Shown: positions 1-5,829 of the stretch, one piece after another
Numbering within the stretch: position 1 is the first letter of the stretch
Layout: each line of letters opens with the position of its first letter
Source of the DNA: a bacterium
GTDB taxonomy: Archaea > Thermoplasmatota > Thermoplasmata > Lutacidiplasmatales > UBA184
DNA length: 8,038 nt
Assembly (NCBI GenBank): GCA_021832495.1
Contig: JAKBKR010000081.1
Span: 1 to 8,038, forward strand
Direction of reading: 5' to 3'
Made by a program: the position numbers and the translations under genes
The notes under the pieces: generated by a model
The model's input: only the letters and a program-made list of their open reading frames with translations
Databases searched by the model: none
What the model was told of the DNA's origin: nothing

Positions 1-2196
1 GGTCAGGGTGGGGGTAGAGGCGGTGGCGCAAGAGAGGCGCCACTTGACTTCGAAGGATTGGCCCGTGGACGACGTGGGGGTATAGGAGGCGACCGTCGTG
101 GACGTGGTGCCGAGGGAAATCAGGAGACCGGCGCCGAAGACAGCGCCGAGACCAATACCCGCCGTAGTCACGTTGCCGAAGAGCGCCAGCACGCCCCCGA
201 TTCGTAGGTCGTTGTTTACGGTAACCGATCCCGCCGATCCGAGGTCGATGGCCGGAATACTTGAATCCCCGAGCTGTAAACTTCCAACCCCGTTGGTGAA
301 TAGGATTTGGGACCCGCCGGAGAACGCCTTTAGGATAGGTTGATTGCTGCCGAGTGCGGACGAGTTTAGCAGAGTGTGAAACCCGTTGGTAACCATGTCG
401 CCCGCGTCATCGATATACATGAATGTCGTCAGGGTCCCGCCCTTGTAGTATTGGTAGTCGAGCTGCAGCGCCCCGTCGGAAGCCATCGTGATGAACTCCC
501 GAATCCCAGCCGATACCGCCGCCGAGCCGTTCCAATAGGAGCCCAACAAATCTCGGTAGCCACTGTTGACCGCGGTGGTCGAGGACGTTGCCGCGGGGCT
601 GATCTGTTGGACGTTCTCGCCACTGATAGTGGTGTAGGCCCCTGTGGTAAACCCGACCGTGAAGGTCCCCTCGTCCGTCAGGTTCCCGTTGACCGTCATG
701 TCCCCGAGGCCGTCGTCGAGGACGATGCCCCCGAAGGTAAAGACCCCGGCAAACGTCCCGTCGCCAAGCCGAAGGCGACCGAACCCGTCCGTGGACAAGG
801 CGATGCTCGGCCCGTTGAAGGTCTCAAGGATGTTCTGGCCCGTGCCCCGGGCCGTGGAAGAGAGGACGTGCCCGTATCCGGCGAACGTCAAGTCGCCCGC
901 GCCGTCCATCGTCAACAAGGTGGATAGGGTTCCGCTGCTGTTCGTAGCCACAGTCAGCGTCGCGGACGGAGTGCTACCCGACCCGGTAGTTTGGGAGTAG
1001 AAGGTGTATCCGAAGGACTTCGAGACCGACCCGTCCCAATAGGCTCCGAGGACGTTCAGATCACCGCTGTTGACCTCGGTGGTCGTGGAGGTTGCAGGCG
1101 CCGAGTTCATGGTGATGTCGGGGTTCAGGAGGACTTGCGACCCCGTCGACAACCCCACAGTCGCGTTCCCGTAGGTGGTGAAGTTGCCGTTGACCGTCAT
1201 GTCCCCGGAGCCGTCGTCGAGGATCACACCCCCGAACGTGGAGACCCCGCTGAAGGTCCCGTCGCCGAGGTGGAGCCTTCCCCCCGACGTGGAGAGAACG
1301 ATGCTCGGCCCGTTGAACGCCTCGAACAGGAAGGCGTCGCTTTGGAACGCGGATCCCGCGTAGGCGATGAATTGGACGGTGGTTCCGACCGTAGCGGTCC
1401 ATGTGTTGGCGCTGGCGAGGTTGAGAGAAAGGCCAGAGGAACCATTGAGGAGCGTGGTTCCGTTGAGGAGTGCGGAGACCGTTACGGCCCCGGTGGAGGT
1501 CGATACCGATATCCCATCCCCGGCGGTGAGGCTTATGACCCCGGTGTTGGTAATCGTGGTCCCCGAAACCGAGATGCCGGTACCTCCCGAGGCCAGCGAC
1601 TGGCCGATCCAGTTCGTTCCGTTGTAGTACAACAGGTTCCCCGAGGCAATGCTACCGCTGACCTGAGCCCCGAGGAAGCTGATGTCCGTCCCGAACGTCT
1701 GGAGAGACGACCACGTATTCGCGTGGGCGAGGTTGAGAGACGCCACGACAGCCCCGCTGGTCGGCGAGACCGTCAGAGTCCCGTCCGAGTTCGATACCGA
1801 TGTCACCACCGTTCCCGGAGCCCAAACAGTCCCGTTGTAGGACAACGCCTGACCCGAGGTCGGGGCGGTCGAGGCGGTTTGATCGAATCCCTTGCCGAAC
1901 AGGGTCGCGGAGGAGGAGGTGATCTCGGCGAGTTCGAGGTCGACATTCTGGCCCGTCGGGGTGATGGTGATGGCGGCTCCCCCCGTGGCCCCCGAGGTAT
2001 CCACCGAGGTCAGCACGACTTTCCCATCCACCCCGTTGACGCTGTCGACACCGGCGCTCACCGGGACGGTGGGCGAGTTGATCCACTTCTCTTGGGAAAG
2101 CGAGTAGACCAACAGGTCGTTGTTGGCGAGGTTCGACAGGTCCACGTCCCCCAAGGTCGCCAAGCTCGGGGATAGAGTCACCTGCTGGTTCGTCAT
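1..2196 (-). CDS. Tail-fibre-like repetitive virion protein, partial (C-terminus beyond the left edge)
   Basis: The frame is open for 732 codons from the ATG at 2196 to base 1, with no stop, so the end is missing. I checked every codon for stops. The start is supported by GAGGGTG just upstream and by the 13-bp gap to the preceding gene. Residues 1-66 resemble phage fibre N-termini: DLSNLANNDLLVY (about 19-31), then VNGVDGKVVLTSVD (about 53-66). Residues 154-168 (LNLAHANTWSSLQTF) and 258-267 (LNLASANTWT) match the 'NLANANTWxxxQTF' repeat common in tail-fibre-type proteins. From about 290 a module of about 166 residues recurs, with FNGPSI at 294 and 460 and a diverged FSGGSQ at 625. Each copy is followed by LGDG/LGDS, DDGxGDMTVNGN or a variant of it. 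Expected role: a trimeric, beta-rich appendage for receptor binding at the virion surface. It is the last visible gene of the structural operon. The fibre call comes from motif style and composition, not from a database match; a cell-surface adhesin is the main alternative. Confidence 0.82.
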   Translation of the reverse strand, partial: MTNQQVTLSPSLATLGDVDLSNLANNDLLVYSLSQEKWINSPTVPVSAGVDSVNGVDGKVVLTSVDTSGATGGAAITITPTGQNVDLELAEITSSSATLFGKGFDQTASTAPTSGQALSYNGTVWAPGTVVTSVSNSDGTLTVSPTSGAVVASLNLAHANTWSSLQTFGTDISFLGAQVSGSIASGNLLYYNGTNWIGQSLASGGTGISVSGTTITNTGVISLTAGDGISVSTSTGAVTVSALLNGTTLLNGSSGLSLNLASANTWTATVGTTVQFIAYAGSAFQSDAFLFEAFNGPSIVLSTSGGRLHLGDGTFSGVSTFGGVILDDGSGDMTVNGNFTTYGNATVGLSTGSQVLLNPDITMNSAPATSTTTEVNSGDLNVLGAYWDGSVSKSFGYTFYSQTTGSGSTPSATLTVATNSSGTLSTLLTMDGAGDLTFAGYGHVLSSTARGTGQNILETFNGPSIALSTDGFGRLRLGDGTFAGVFTFGGIVLDDGLGDMTVNGNLTDEGTFTVGFTTGAYTTISGENVQQISPAATSSTTAVNSGYRDLLGSYWNGSAAVSAGIREFITMASDGALQLDYQYYKGGTLTTFMYIDDAGDMVTNGFHTLLNSSALGSNQPILKAFSGGSQILFTNGVGSLQLGDSSIPAIDLGSAGSVTVNNDLRIGGVLALFGNVTTAGIGLGAVFGAGLLISLGTTSTTVASYTPTSSTGQSFEVKWRLSCATASTPTLT
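172..324 (-). repeat. Fibre repeat module, copy 3, diverged (residues 625-675)
   Basis: Third copy, 495 bp after copy 2: FSGGSQILFTNGVGSLQLGD, then GSAGSVTVNNDL. It keeps the FxGxS start, the LxLGD core and the TVN strand but is otherwise diverged. It is either an older copy or a transition to the C-terminal domain. Confidence 0.65.
634..819 (-). repeat. Fibre repeat module, copy 2 (residues 460-521)
   Basis: Second copy: FNGPSIALST, then GRLRLGDGTFAGV, TFGGIVLDDGLGDMTVNGN and TVGFTTG. It is clearly homologous to copy 1 at protein level, and parts are nearly identical at DNA level, for example the stretch encoding FNGPSI. The linkers after copies 1 and 2 are also related: VNSGxxxxLGxYWxGS at residues 375 and 543. 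Confidence 0.85.
1135..1317 (-). repeat. Fibre repeat module, copy 1 (residues 294-354)
   Basis: First of three copies of a segment of about 60 residues. It starts FNGPSIVLST, continues through GGRLHLGDGTFSGV and TFGGVILDDGSGDMTVNGN, and ends near TVGLSTG. The spacing to copy 2 is 498 bp (166 codons). Confidence 0.85.
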
Positions 2197-2209
2197 GACA
2201 CCCTCGCGT

Positions 2210-2650
2210 TCAGTGGTAGATCAGTAGAATCGCGGTCACCGTCCCCGAGGTCGGTGCGGTGGACGCCTGAAGCGACACCGCGATGTATTCCTCGGGGAAG
2301 CCTTCCCAAGAGGAACTGATGGCGATGGTCCCGCCGGCGGCTACGGTCTGGGGCGACCCGATGTTGTAGTCGGGGTAGGTCTGGGTGTTGTCCACGTTGC
2401 CGATGGGCTGGACCGTGATGGTCTCGTTGGTCGTGTTGGAGACCCAGATGGTGTAGGAGCGGATGGGGGGCACCTGATCTCCGAGGGTGAAGAGGAACAT
2501 GGGCCCCGGGGAGGCGGAGGTGCCCCCGTTGGTTCGGTAGGTGTGGGCGGTGGTATCGGTGATGGCGAGGGCATTGCAAAGGTAGTAGTCTTGGGTGAAG
2601 GTGGTGTTGCCGATGGTGGGGACGGAGTTGGCATAGAGCTGCTGCGCCAT
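2210..2650 (-). CDS. Small beta-rich structural protein B2 (146 aa), paralogous to B1
   Basis: No family recognised. ATG at 2650, one base after the previous gene's TGA, with GAGG about 8 bases upstream; TGA at 2210-2212. The protein is rich in Thr, Asn, Ile, Val and Gly, has one Cys (25), and has no obvious membrane segment or signal peptide. It shows alternating beta-strand patterns: SYTIWVSNTTNETITVQ (65-81), QTVAAGGTIAI (101-111), EYIAVSLQAS (121-130) and TVTAILLIY (137-145). The pattern VSNTT...TVQ followed by QTVAAG lies at nearly the same residue numbers in B1 (3443-3904; IVNNT...TIQ at 67-80, QIVAAG at 102-107), so I infer a shared beta-sandwich fold. LGDQVPPI (57-64) resembles LGDQIQPI in the 72-aa gene 3240-3458. 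Likely a virion decoration or minor structural protein, by operon context only. Confidence 0.8.
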   Translation of the reverse strand: MAQQLYANSVPTIGNTTFTQDYYLCNALAITDTTAHTYRTNGGTSASPGPMFLFTLGDQVPPIRSYTIWVSNTTNETITVQPIGNVDNTQTYPDYNIGSPQTVAAGGTIAISSSWEGFPEEYIAVSLQASTAPTSGTVTAILLIYH

Positions 2651-2651
2651 T

Positions 2652-3236
2652 TCAGTCCTCGTTGATCGTCAGGGAGGTGTCGGTCTCTTCAACGTCTTCT
2701 TGGATGTCGATGGAGGGTCCACCGGCCCTCCGCGAGTAGAGGTCGCGGACGGACTTGGAGAACTTGGCCTTGTCGGTGACGACCACGGCGCTGACAAGAG
2801 CCGCCAGAATGTAGGAATTCGCGGATTGGGTGGTGATGAACACATTGACGTATTTGCTGAACGGCAGCGGAGCCGCATAGCCGTCGTACCGGAGGCCGTA
2901 GGCCGGCCCGAGCATGGGCAGGTCCGCAATCGTCATTTGGGACAACGAGGTATCGATGACCGCCGGGAAGGAGCCCACCGAGCCCAGAAGGCGGAGGGAG
3001 TAGGGGGAGAAGGTGGCCTTCTGGCCGTCCAAATCCACGGTCACCTGCGCGTAGGGGTCGTTGATGACGATGTCGACCTGAACCACCCACCCGACTTGAT
3101 GAGTACTCTCCCGAACGATGTAGAGCGGGGTGTTCGGTTGGAATTTTATCGGCGGCTGATCGGAGTTGGAGATGCCGATGCCGGTCCCGGCGTATTTCCA
3201 CCCCTCCAACAGGGGGAGGTCTTGGAAGAGCCCCAA
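2652..3236 (-). CDS. Structural protein A2 (194 aa), paralogous to A1
   Basis: No family recognised. The start is TTG at 3236. No earlier start is possible because an in-frame TGA lies one codon upstream, and the next ATG is not until residue 101. The TTG start is supported because it yields MGLFQDLPLL, matching MGQTYDLPLL at the start of A1 (3909-4643), and GGGGTGA lies just upstream. Seen: no Cys; a strand-rich centre (GWVVQVDIVI 49-58; VTVDLDGQ 65-72); SPYSLR (77-82); LRYDGYAAP (115-123), which recalls WYDGYMSP in A1; a hydrophobic stretch SYILAALVSAVVV (141-153) that could be buried or membrane-facing; and an acidic tail with many D/E (177-194). The stop at 2652 is followed one base later by the next ATG, so the two genes are probably translationally coupled. 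I infer a virion protein from context and composition. Confidence 0.78.
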   Translation of the reverse strand: MGLFQDLPLLEGWKYAGTGIGISNSDQPPIKFQPNTPLYIVRESTHQVGWVVQVDIVINDPYAQVTVDLDGQKATFSPYSLRLLGSVGSFPAVIDTSLSQMTIADLPMLGPAYGLRYDGYAAPLPFSKYVNVFITTQSANSYILAALVSAVVVTDKAKFSKSVRDLYSRRAGGPSIDIQEDVEETDTSLTINED

Positions 3237-3239
3237 AGG

Positions 3240-3458
3240 TCACCCCGCGGCAACCGCAACGTTGGAGACTATTTCAATGGGTTGGATTTGGTCGCCGAGC
3301 GGGCATACCGCCGCCGTTTCGTAGATGGGGGCCACGACGTTGCAGGAGGTAAGGTAACCCCCGTTCGTCAGCGCCCACAGGGGCACCAAGAACTGGCGGG
3401 TCAGTGGCACCACGGGCGGGCAGGTGGTGGGCTTCAATAGCCTCACCCCTTGGTCCAA
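3240..3458 (-). CDS. 72-aa protein B', possible truncated member of the B family
   Basis: No family recognised. The longest frame starts at TTG 3458, overlapping the previous gene by 16 bp. A GTG at 3446 would give a 4-bp GTGA overlap, and a TTG at 3437 follows GGGGTGAGG, so the start is uncertain. The TGA at 3240-3242 is in the same frame as A2, one codon before A2's TTG. It has three Cys (13, 39, 52 from TTG 3458), unlike its nearly Cys-free neighbours. NVVAPIY (40-46) resembles VVAPYNY in B1. LGDQIQPI (54-61) and VSN (64-66) resemble LGDQVPPI and VSN in B2, and it ends AVAAG where the full-length proteins have VAAG. I infer a B-type domain that lost its second half, or an internally deleted copy. 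It could still be functional, since it is packed tightly in the operon. Confidence 0.6.
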   Translation of the reverse strand: MDQGVRLLKPTTCPPVVPLTRQFLVPLWALTNGGYLTSCNVVAPIYETAAVCPLGDQIQPIEIVSNVAVAAG

Positions 3459-3904
3459 CGTCCCCGGGCCTGAACCTGCACCGTTGCGGTGGTGCTGATG
3501 CCCGACCCGGTGGCATACGTGACGAAGAAGTAGCCGGTTCCGAGGGAGAGGCGGAAGCGCGTTTCGTCCAACGTCACCTGAGTCCCCGCCGCCACGATTT
3601 GCGTCAGGATAACGGCCCCGGCGGTTCCGTAGGGCGTCCCCTTCCCGGAGGTGTAGGTGTAGAGCTGGATCGTCACGGTGGCAGCGTCGGCGGTGTTGTT
3701 GACGATGTTCAGGTTGTCGAGGCCGAGGTGGTAGTTGTAGGGAGCCACGACGATGAATCCCGCGGGTGGAACGGTACTCGAACCGATGCCCTCGTAGAGA
3801 AGAGGGAAGAGATTCGTTGTGCCGCTACCCCCATAGGCCGCCGTGATGGTCGATAGGAGGTCGAAGGCGTCGTAGTCGGGACCCTTGTTTTGACTGTTCT
3901 CCAT
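3443..3904 (-). CDS. Small beta-rich structural protein B1 (153 aa)
   Basis: No family recognised. ATG at 3904, with GGAGTGA 5 bases upstream of it and only 4 bp after the previous stop. No Cys. Residues 1-45 are a Gly/Ser-rich lead-in (TAAYGGSGTTNLFPLLYEGI). Then come strand-like segments: FIVVAPY (50-56), LDNLNIVNN (62-70), ATVTIQLYTY (75-84), VILTQIVAAGTQVTL (98-112), GYFFVTYA (124-131) and TTATVQVQA (138-146), ending in a basic tail. The order and spacing match B2 (2210-2650): NNT or NTT, then T(V/I)Q, then Q(I/T)VAAG, then two C-terminal strands. The role is probably a small beta-sandwich virion component. That role is inferred from operon position and composition, not from a recognised domain. 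Confidence 0.8.
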   Translation of the reverse strand: MENSQNKGPDYDAFDLLSTITAAYGGSGTTNLFPLLYEGIGSSTVPPAGFIVVAPYNYHLGLDNLNIVNNTADAATVTIQLYTYTSGKGTPYGTAGAVILTQIVAAGTQVTLDETRFRLSLGTGYFFVTYATGSGISTTATVQVQARGRWTKG

Positions 3905-3908
3905 GTGT

Positions 3909-4643
3909 TCACTCCGTAGCGGGAACCCGAACCGTGATGACCCCGGGGTACCGCGTCTTGTTGAATCCGCTGGCGAGTTGGAGCGGATTGTTGATGCTGA
4001 TGAACCGGGTCCTCGGAACCTTGCCCATGACGACCGAGGTAGCGAAGGCCTTGTTTGACACGGGCTGAAGCTCCATGCGATTCAGGACGAGGTTGAACTC
4101 GGGCGCCGACACGGTGGCGACCGGGTTGAGGAGGGAGAACCCGGGTTCGAGGCCGTCCAAAACAAGAAGCTCCGAAACCTCCGTGGGAGAGTTGTAGGGG
4201 CTCATGTAGCCGTCGTACCAACCGGCGTCGTAGTAGCCCGTGGTAAGGTTGATGTTCTGGTCCATTGAGGTTCCCGGCGTGCCGAGGGGCTGCTGGGTGA
4301 ACACCCGCAGCGGTGACGGAGCCACTCCGATGAAGACCTGATACGCTTCAAATGTGTTCTGGATGGTAAACAGGTTCTGAACGTTGGAGATCTGGCTGAT
4401 TTGCAGTTGGAGGTTCTGCACCAAGAACGATTGCGACAGTCCCGAGATCGCGGAGACGGTTACCGGAGAAAGCGGAAGCCAACTCGGGTAGTTGTTCTGG
4501 AAGTTGTAGGCCAAGCTGAGCAGCTTGGTCTTGGCAACCCGGAACGGGACGTATTCGCTGATGCTGTCTTGGGTGGACGGCCCCAAGCTCGCCACCACGA
4601 AGTCTCGGGGTGCGAGTAGCGGCAGGTCGTAGGTTTGCCCCAT
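3909..4643 (-). CDS. Structural protein A1 (244 aa)
   Basis: No family recognised. ATG at 4643 with a strong Shine-Dalgarno (GAGGAGA, 7 bases before it). No Cys, no signal peptide. The N-terminus MGQTYDLPLL repeats in A2 as MGLFQDLPLL. Residues 70-100 are Gln/Asn-rich with regularly spaced hydrophobics (FLVQNLQLQISQISNVQNLF), possibly a helical or coiled-coil segment. An aromatic cluster, YYDAGWYDGYMSPY (137-150), follows LRVF (112-115); A2 has the same order, LR then YDGYxxP. The C-terminal part (about 185-244) has alternating strands and ends with PGVITVRVPATE. It is followed 4 bp later by B1, just as A2 is followed 1 bp later by B2. Probable virion structural protein, inferred from context. 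Confidence 0.8.
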   Translation of the reverse strand: MGQTYDLPLLAPRDFVVASLGPSTQDSISEYVPFRVAKTKLLSLAYNFQNNYPSWLPLSPVTVSAISGLSQSFLVQNLQLQISQISNVQNLFTIQNTFEAYQVFIGVAPSPLRVFTQQPLGTPGTSMDQNINLTTGYYDAGWYDGYMSPYNSPTEVSELLVLDGLEPGFSLLNPVATVSAPEFNLVLNRMELQPVSNKAFATSVVMGKVPRTRFISINNPLQLASGFNKTRYPGVITVRVPATE

Positions 4644-4677
4644 ATCTCTCTCTCCTCGGGGTGGTATTCCGTTTCCC

Positions 4678-4941
4678 TTAGTTCGTGTAGATTACCACCA
4701 CGGAGAGCGAAGACGGCTGGGCGGTTCCGGTCGTGGTGACATCGAAGGTGATCTTCTGGCCGCTGACCGAGGACACATTGGCCGAATTGGCGACCCCCGA
4801 GACGCCACCGGTCGAGCCCCCGAGGGGGAGGACGGCGGCGGTCCCCACGGTGTTGGACTTCGTCACGGTGACGCTCCAAGAGTTGCCAGTCCCCGCGGTT
4901 GCGGTAAGGGTCTCGATGAAGACGGAGCTTGGGCTCGGCAT
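4678..4941 (-). CDS. Small Ser/Thr/Val-rich beta protein (87 aa)
   Basis: No family recognised. ATG at 4941 with an excellent Shine-Dalgarno GAGGTGA (6-base spacing); TAA at 4678-4680. No Cys, and Lys (2), Arg (0) and acidic residues are all scarce. The pattern is strand-turn-strand throughout: FIETLTATAG (8-17), SWSVTVTKSN (21-30), a Gly/Ser/Ala-rich loop (41-56), KITFDVTTTG (63-72) and LSVVVIYTN (79-87). The last two strands loosely resemble the C-terminus of B2 (SGTVTAILLIYH), so it may be a minimal relative of the B family, but this is weak. It lies between the probable major virion protein (35 bp away) and A1 (34 bp away) on the same strand. A capsid-cementing or accessory virion protein is a reasonable guess from size, composition and place. 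Confidence 0.78.
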   Translation of the reverse strand: MPSPSSVFIETLTATAGTGNSWSVTVTKSNTVGTAAVLPLGGSTGGVSGVANSANVSSVSGQKITFDVTTTGTAQPSSLSVVVIYTN

Positions 4942-4976
4942 GGTTGTTCACCTCAAGCGAGTGGGGAGCCCGCCGT

Positions 4977-5756
4977 CTACTCCTGAGTGTAGAGGGCGGG
5001 GGTGACGAATTCGGCGCCGATGAGGGCGGGGATGGAGGCGCCGGCGCTGGAGAAGTTCGCGTCGAGAATCCACTGCTTGTTCTTGTCGATGTAGATCGTC
5101 TGCTCGCCGATGTTGATGCCGGTGGACGACGGGATGAGGAGTTCGGTCGCGGAGATGACGCCGACCTTCTGGTTGGCCTCGTTGGTCCACTGGTATTCGA
5201 GGAGCTTGGGGCTGGGGGCGAGGTCCGTGACCGCGAGAACCACCATTGCGACGTTGTTCAGGGTGTTGGCCGCCGCGGCGCCGGAGTTGGAGTTGGACTT
5301 GTTCAGGTTGATGGTGTAGAGCGGGCTGGTCCACCCGGCGGTGGCGGTGTAGTTCCAAGTCTCGGTGGGCGTGGTGGTGGTGCCGTTCGCGTAGACGGTC
5401 GCGGGGCGGATGCCGCGGATGTAGAGACCGCTGCCGAAGGTGGAGCCGGAGAACGACGCCTTGGCCTGAAGCGCCGCCGCGCTGAAGGCGAAGAACGTCC
5501 GGTTCAGGTCGGTGAAGTCCCTGAACGTAAGGATGGGGACAAGGTGCGACTCGAAGTAGCGGATGGCGTAAAGCCACTCATCGACCGTCATGCTCTGGTC
5601 GTAGACGCTCGACGGCGGGCTCGGGAGCATCTTGGTCATGGAAAAGTCGGGGGCCGTCAGCTCCAAGCCCGCGAGGGAGATGTTCCCCTCTTTGGTGGAG
5701 GTGATAATGCTCTTCAGTCGGGCCAGCTGCGCATTTACTTCGGGAGAGACCGCCAT
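4977..5756 (-). CDS. First gene of the structural operon: candidate major virion protein (259 aa)
   Basis: No family recognised. I chose the ATG at 5756 because GAGG lies 7 bases upstream and the AT-rich promoter element lies about 38 bp upstream. The frame can be extended to an ATG at 5840, but that would translate the promoter and palindrome. Seen: no Cys; an N-terminal predicted helix (VNAQLARLKSIITSTKEG, about 7-24); a mixed helical region with DEWLYAIRYFESHLVPIL (59-76) and FFAFSAAALQAKA (88-100); then a Thr/Asn/Gly-rich strand region (110-160). A long stretch, TLNNVAMVVLAVTDLAP (165-181), is followed by more strands ending PALYTQE. Promoter-proximal position, size and virion-like composition make it the best candidate in the window for an abundant capsid or coat protein. 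This is inference; a scaffold or minor protein is possible. Confidence 0.82.
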   Translation of the reverse strand: MAVSPEVNAQLARLKSIITSTKEGNISLAGLELTAPDFSMTKMLPSPPSSVYDQSMTVDEWLYAIRYFESHLVPILTFRDFTDLNRTFFAFSAAALQAKASFSGSTFGSGLYIRGIRPATVYANGTTTTPTETWNYTATAGWTSPLYTINLNKSNSNSGAAAANTLNNVAMVVLAVTDLAPSPKLLEYQWTNEANQKVGVISATELLIPSSTGINIGEQTIYIDKNKQWILDANFSSAGASIPALIGAEFVTPALYTQE

Positions 5757-5761
5757 TGTTG

Positions 5762-5765
5762 TGCC
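5762..5765 (-). promoter_or_regulatory. Ribosome binding site deciding the start at 5756
   Basis: On the minus strand, CGAGG ends 7 bases before the ATG at 5756 (GAGG at plus coordinates 5765-5762). The alternative ATG at 5840 has no comparable site and would lie upstream of the predicted promoter. Confidence 0.6.
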
Positions 5766-5781
5766 TCGGGAGTTCACCGAG
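5765..5781. repeat. Short inverted repeat in the leader of the structural operon
   Basis: The arms CTCGG and CCGAG flank 7 bases. On the minus strand the second arm runs into the GAGG ribosome binding site of the gene starting at 5756. If transcription starts around 5767, only part would be in the mRNA, so it may instead be a protein-binding half-site pair. Five-base arms are short and may be chance. Confidence 0.3.
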
Positions 5782-5789
5782 CTATTGTG

Positions 5790-5798
5790 TATTTTAAG
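5790..5798. promoter_or_regulatory. Shared AT-rich TATA-like element of the divergent promoter
   Basis: TATTTTAAG on plus, CTTAAAATA on minus, in an otherwise GC-rich region. Its centre is about 36 bp before the plus-strand ATG at 5830 and about 38 bp before the minus-strand ATG at 5756. With the archaeal spacing of about 25-27 bp from TATA to start, mRNAs would begin near 5821 (plus, about 9-nt leader) and 5767 (minus, about 11-nt leader containing GAGG). A bacterial -10 reading (TAAAAT on minus) is possible, but I see no good -35 at 17 bp. Confidence 0.55.
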
Positions 5799-5800
5799 TA

Positions 5801-5822
5801 CCGGAGACACATGAGACTCCGG
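5801..5822. promoter_or_regulatory. 22-bp imperfect palindrome, candidate operator of the RHH protein
   Basis: The arms CCGGAG and CTCCGG flank ACACATGAGA, whose centre CATG is itself symmetric. Nine of eleven base pairs are complementary about the dyad. It starts 3 bp after the AT-rich element and ends 7 bp before the regulator's ATG, so it would cover the predicted start site of that gene. For the divergent structural operon it lies immediately upstream of the core promoter. A dyad next to a gene for a dimeric DNA-binding protein is the classic layout of an autoregulatory operator. Confidence 0.6.
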
Positions 5823-5829
5823 TGCCACA

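Noticed and set aside
991..2175. Plus-strand open frame of 394 codons (and 376-927 plus)
   Set aside because: Exactly antisense to the fibre gene, whose repeats and fibre motifs are convincing. The plus translation is Arg/Gly/Val-rich and carries no recognisable domain.
1..2196. Repeated DNA in the fibre gene as a CRISPR array or diversity-generating retroelement target
   Set aside because: The repeats are about 500 bp apart, in frame and diverged, not short identical repeats with spacers. No reverse transcriptase or template repeat is visible in the window.
2700..3440. Plus-strand open frame of 246 codons
   Set aside because: Antisense shadow of A2 and the 72-aa gene, without a ribosome binding site or domain pattern; composition is typical of a GC-rich shadow.
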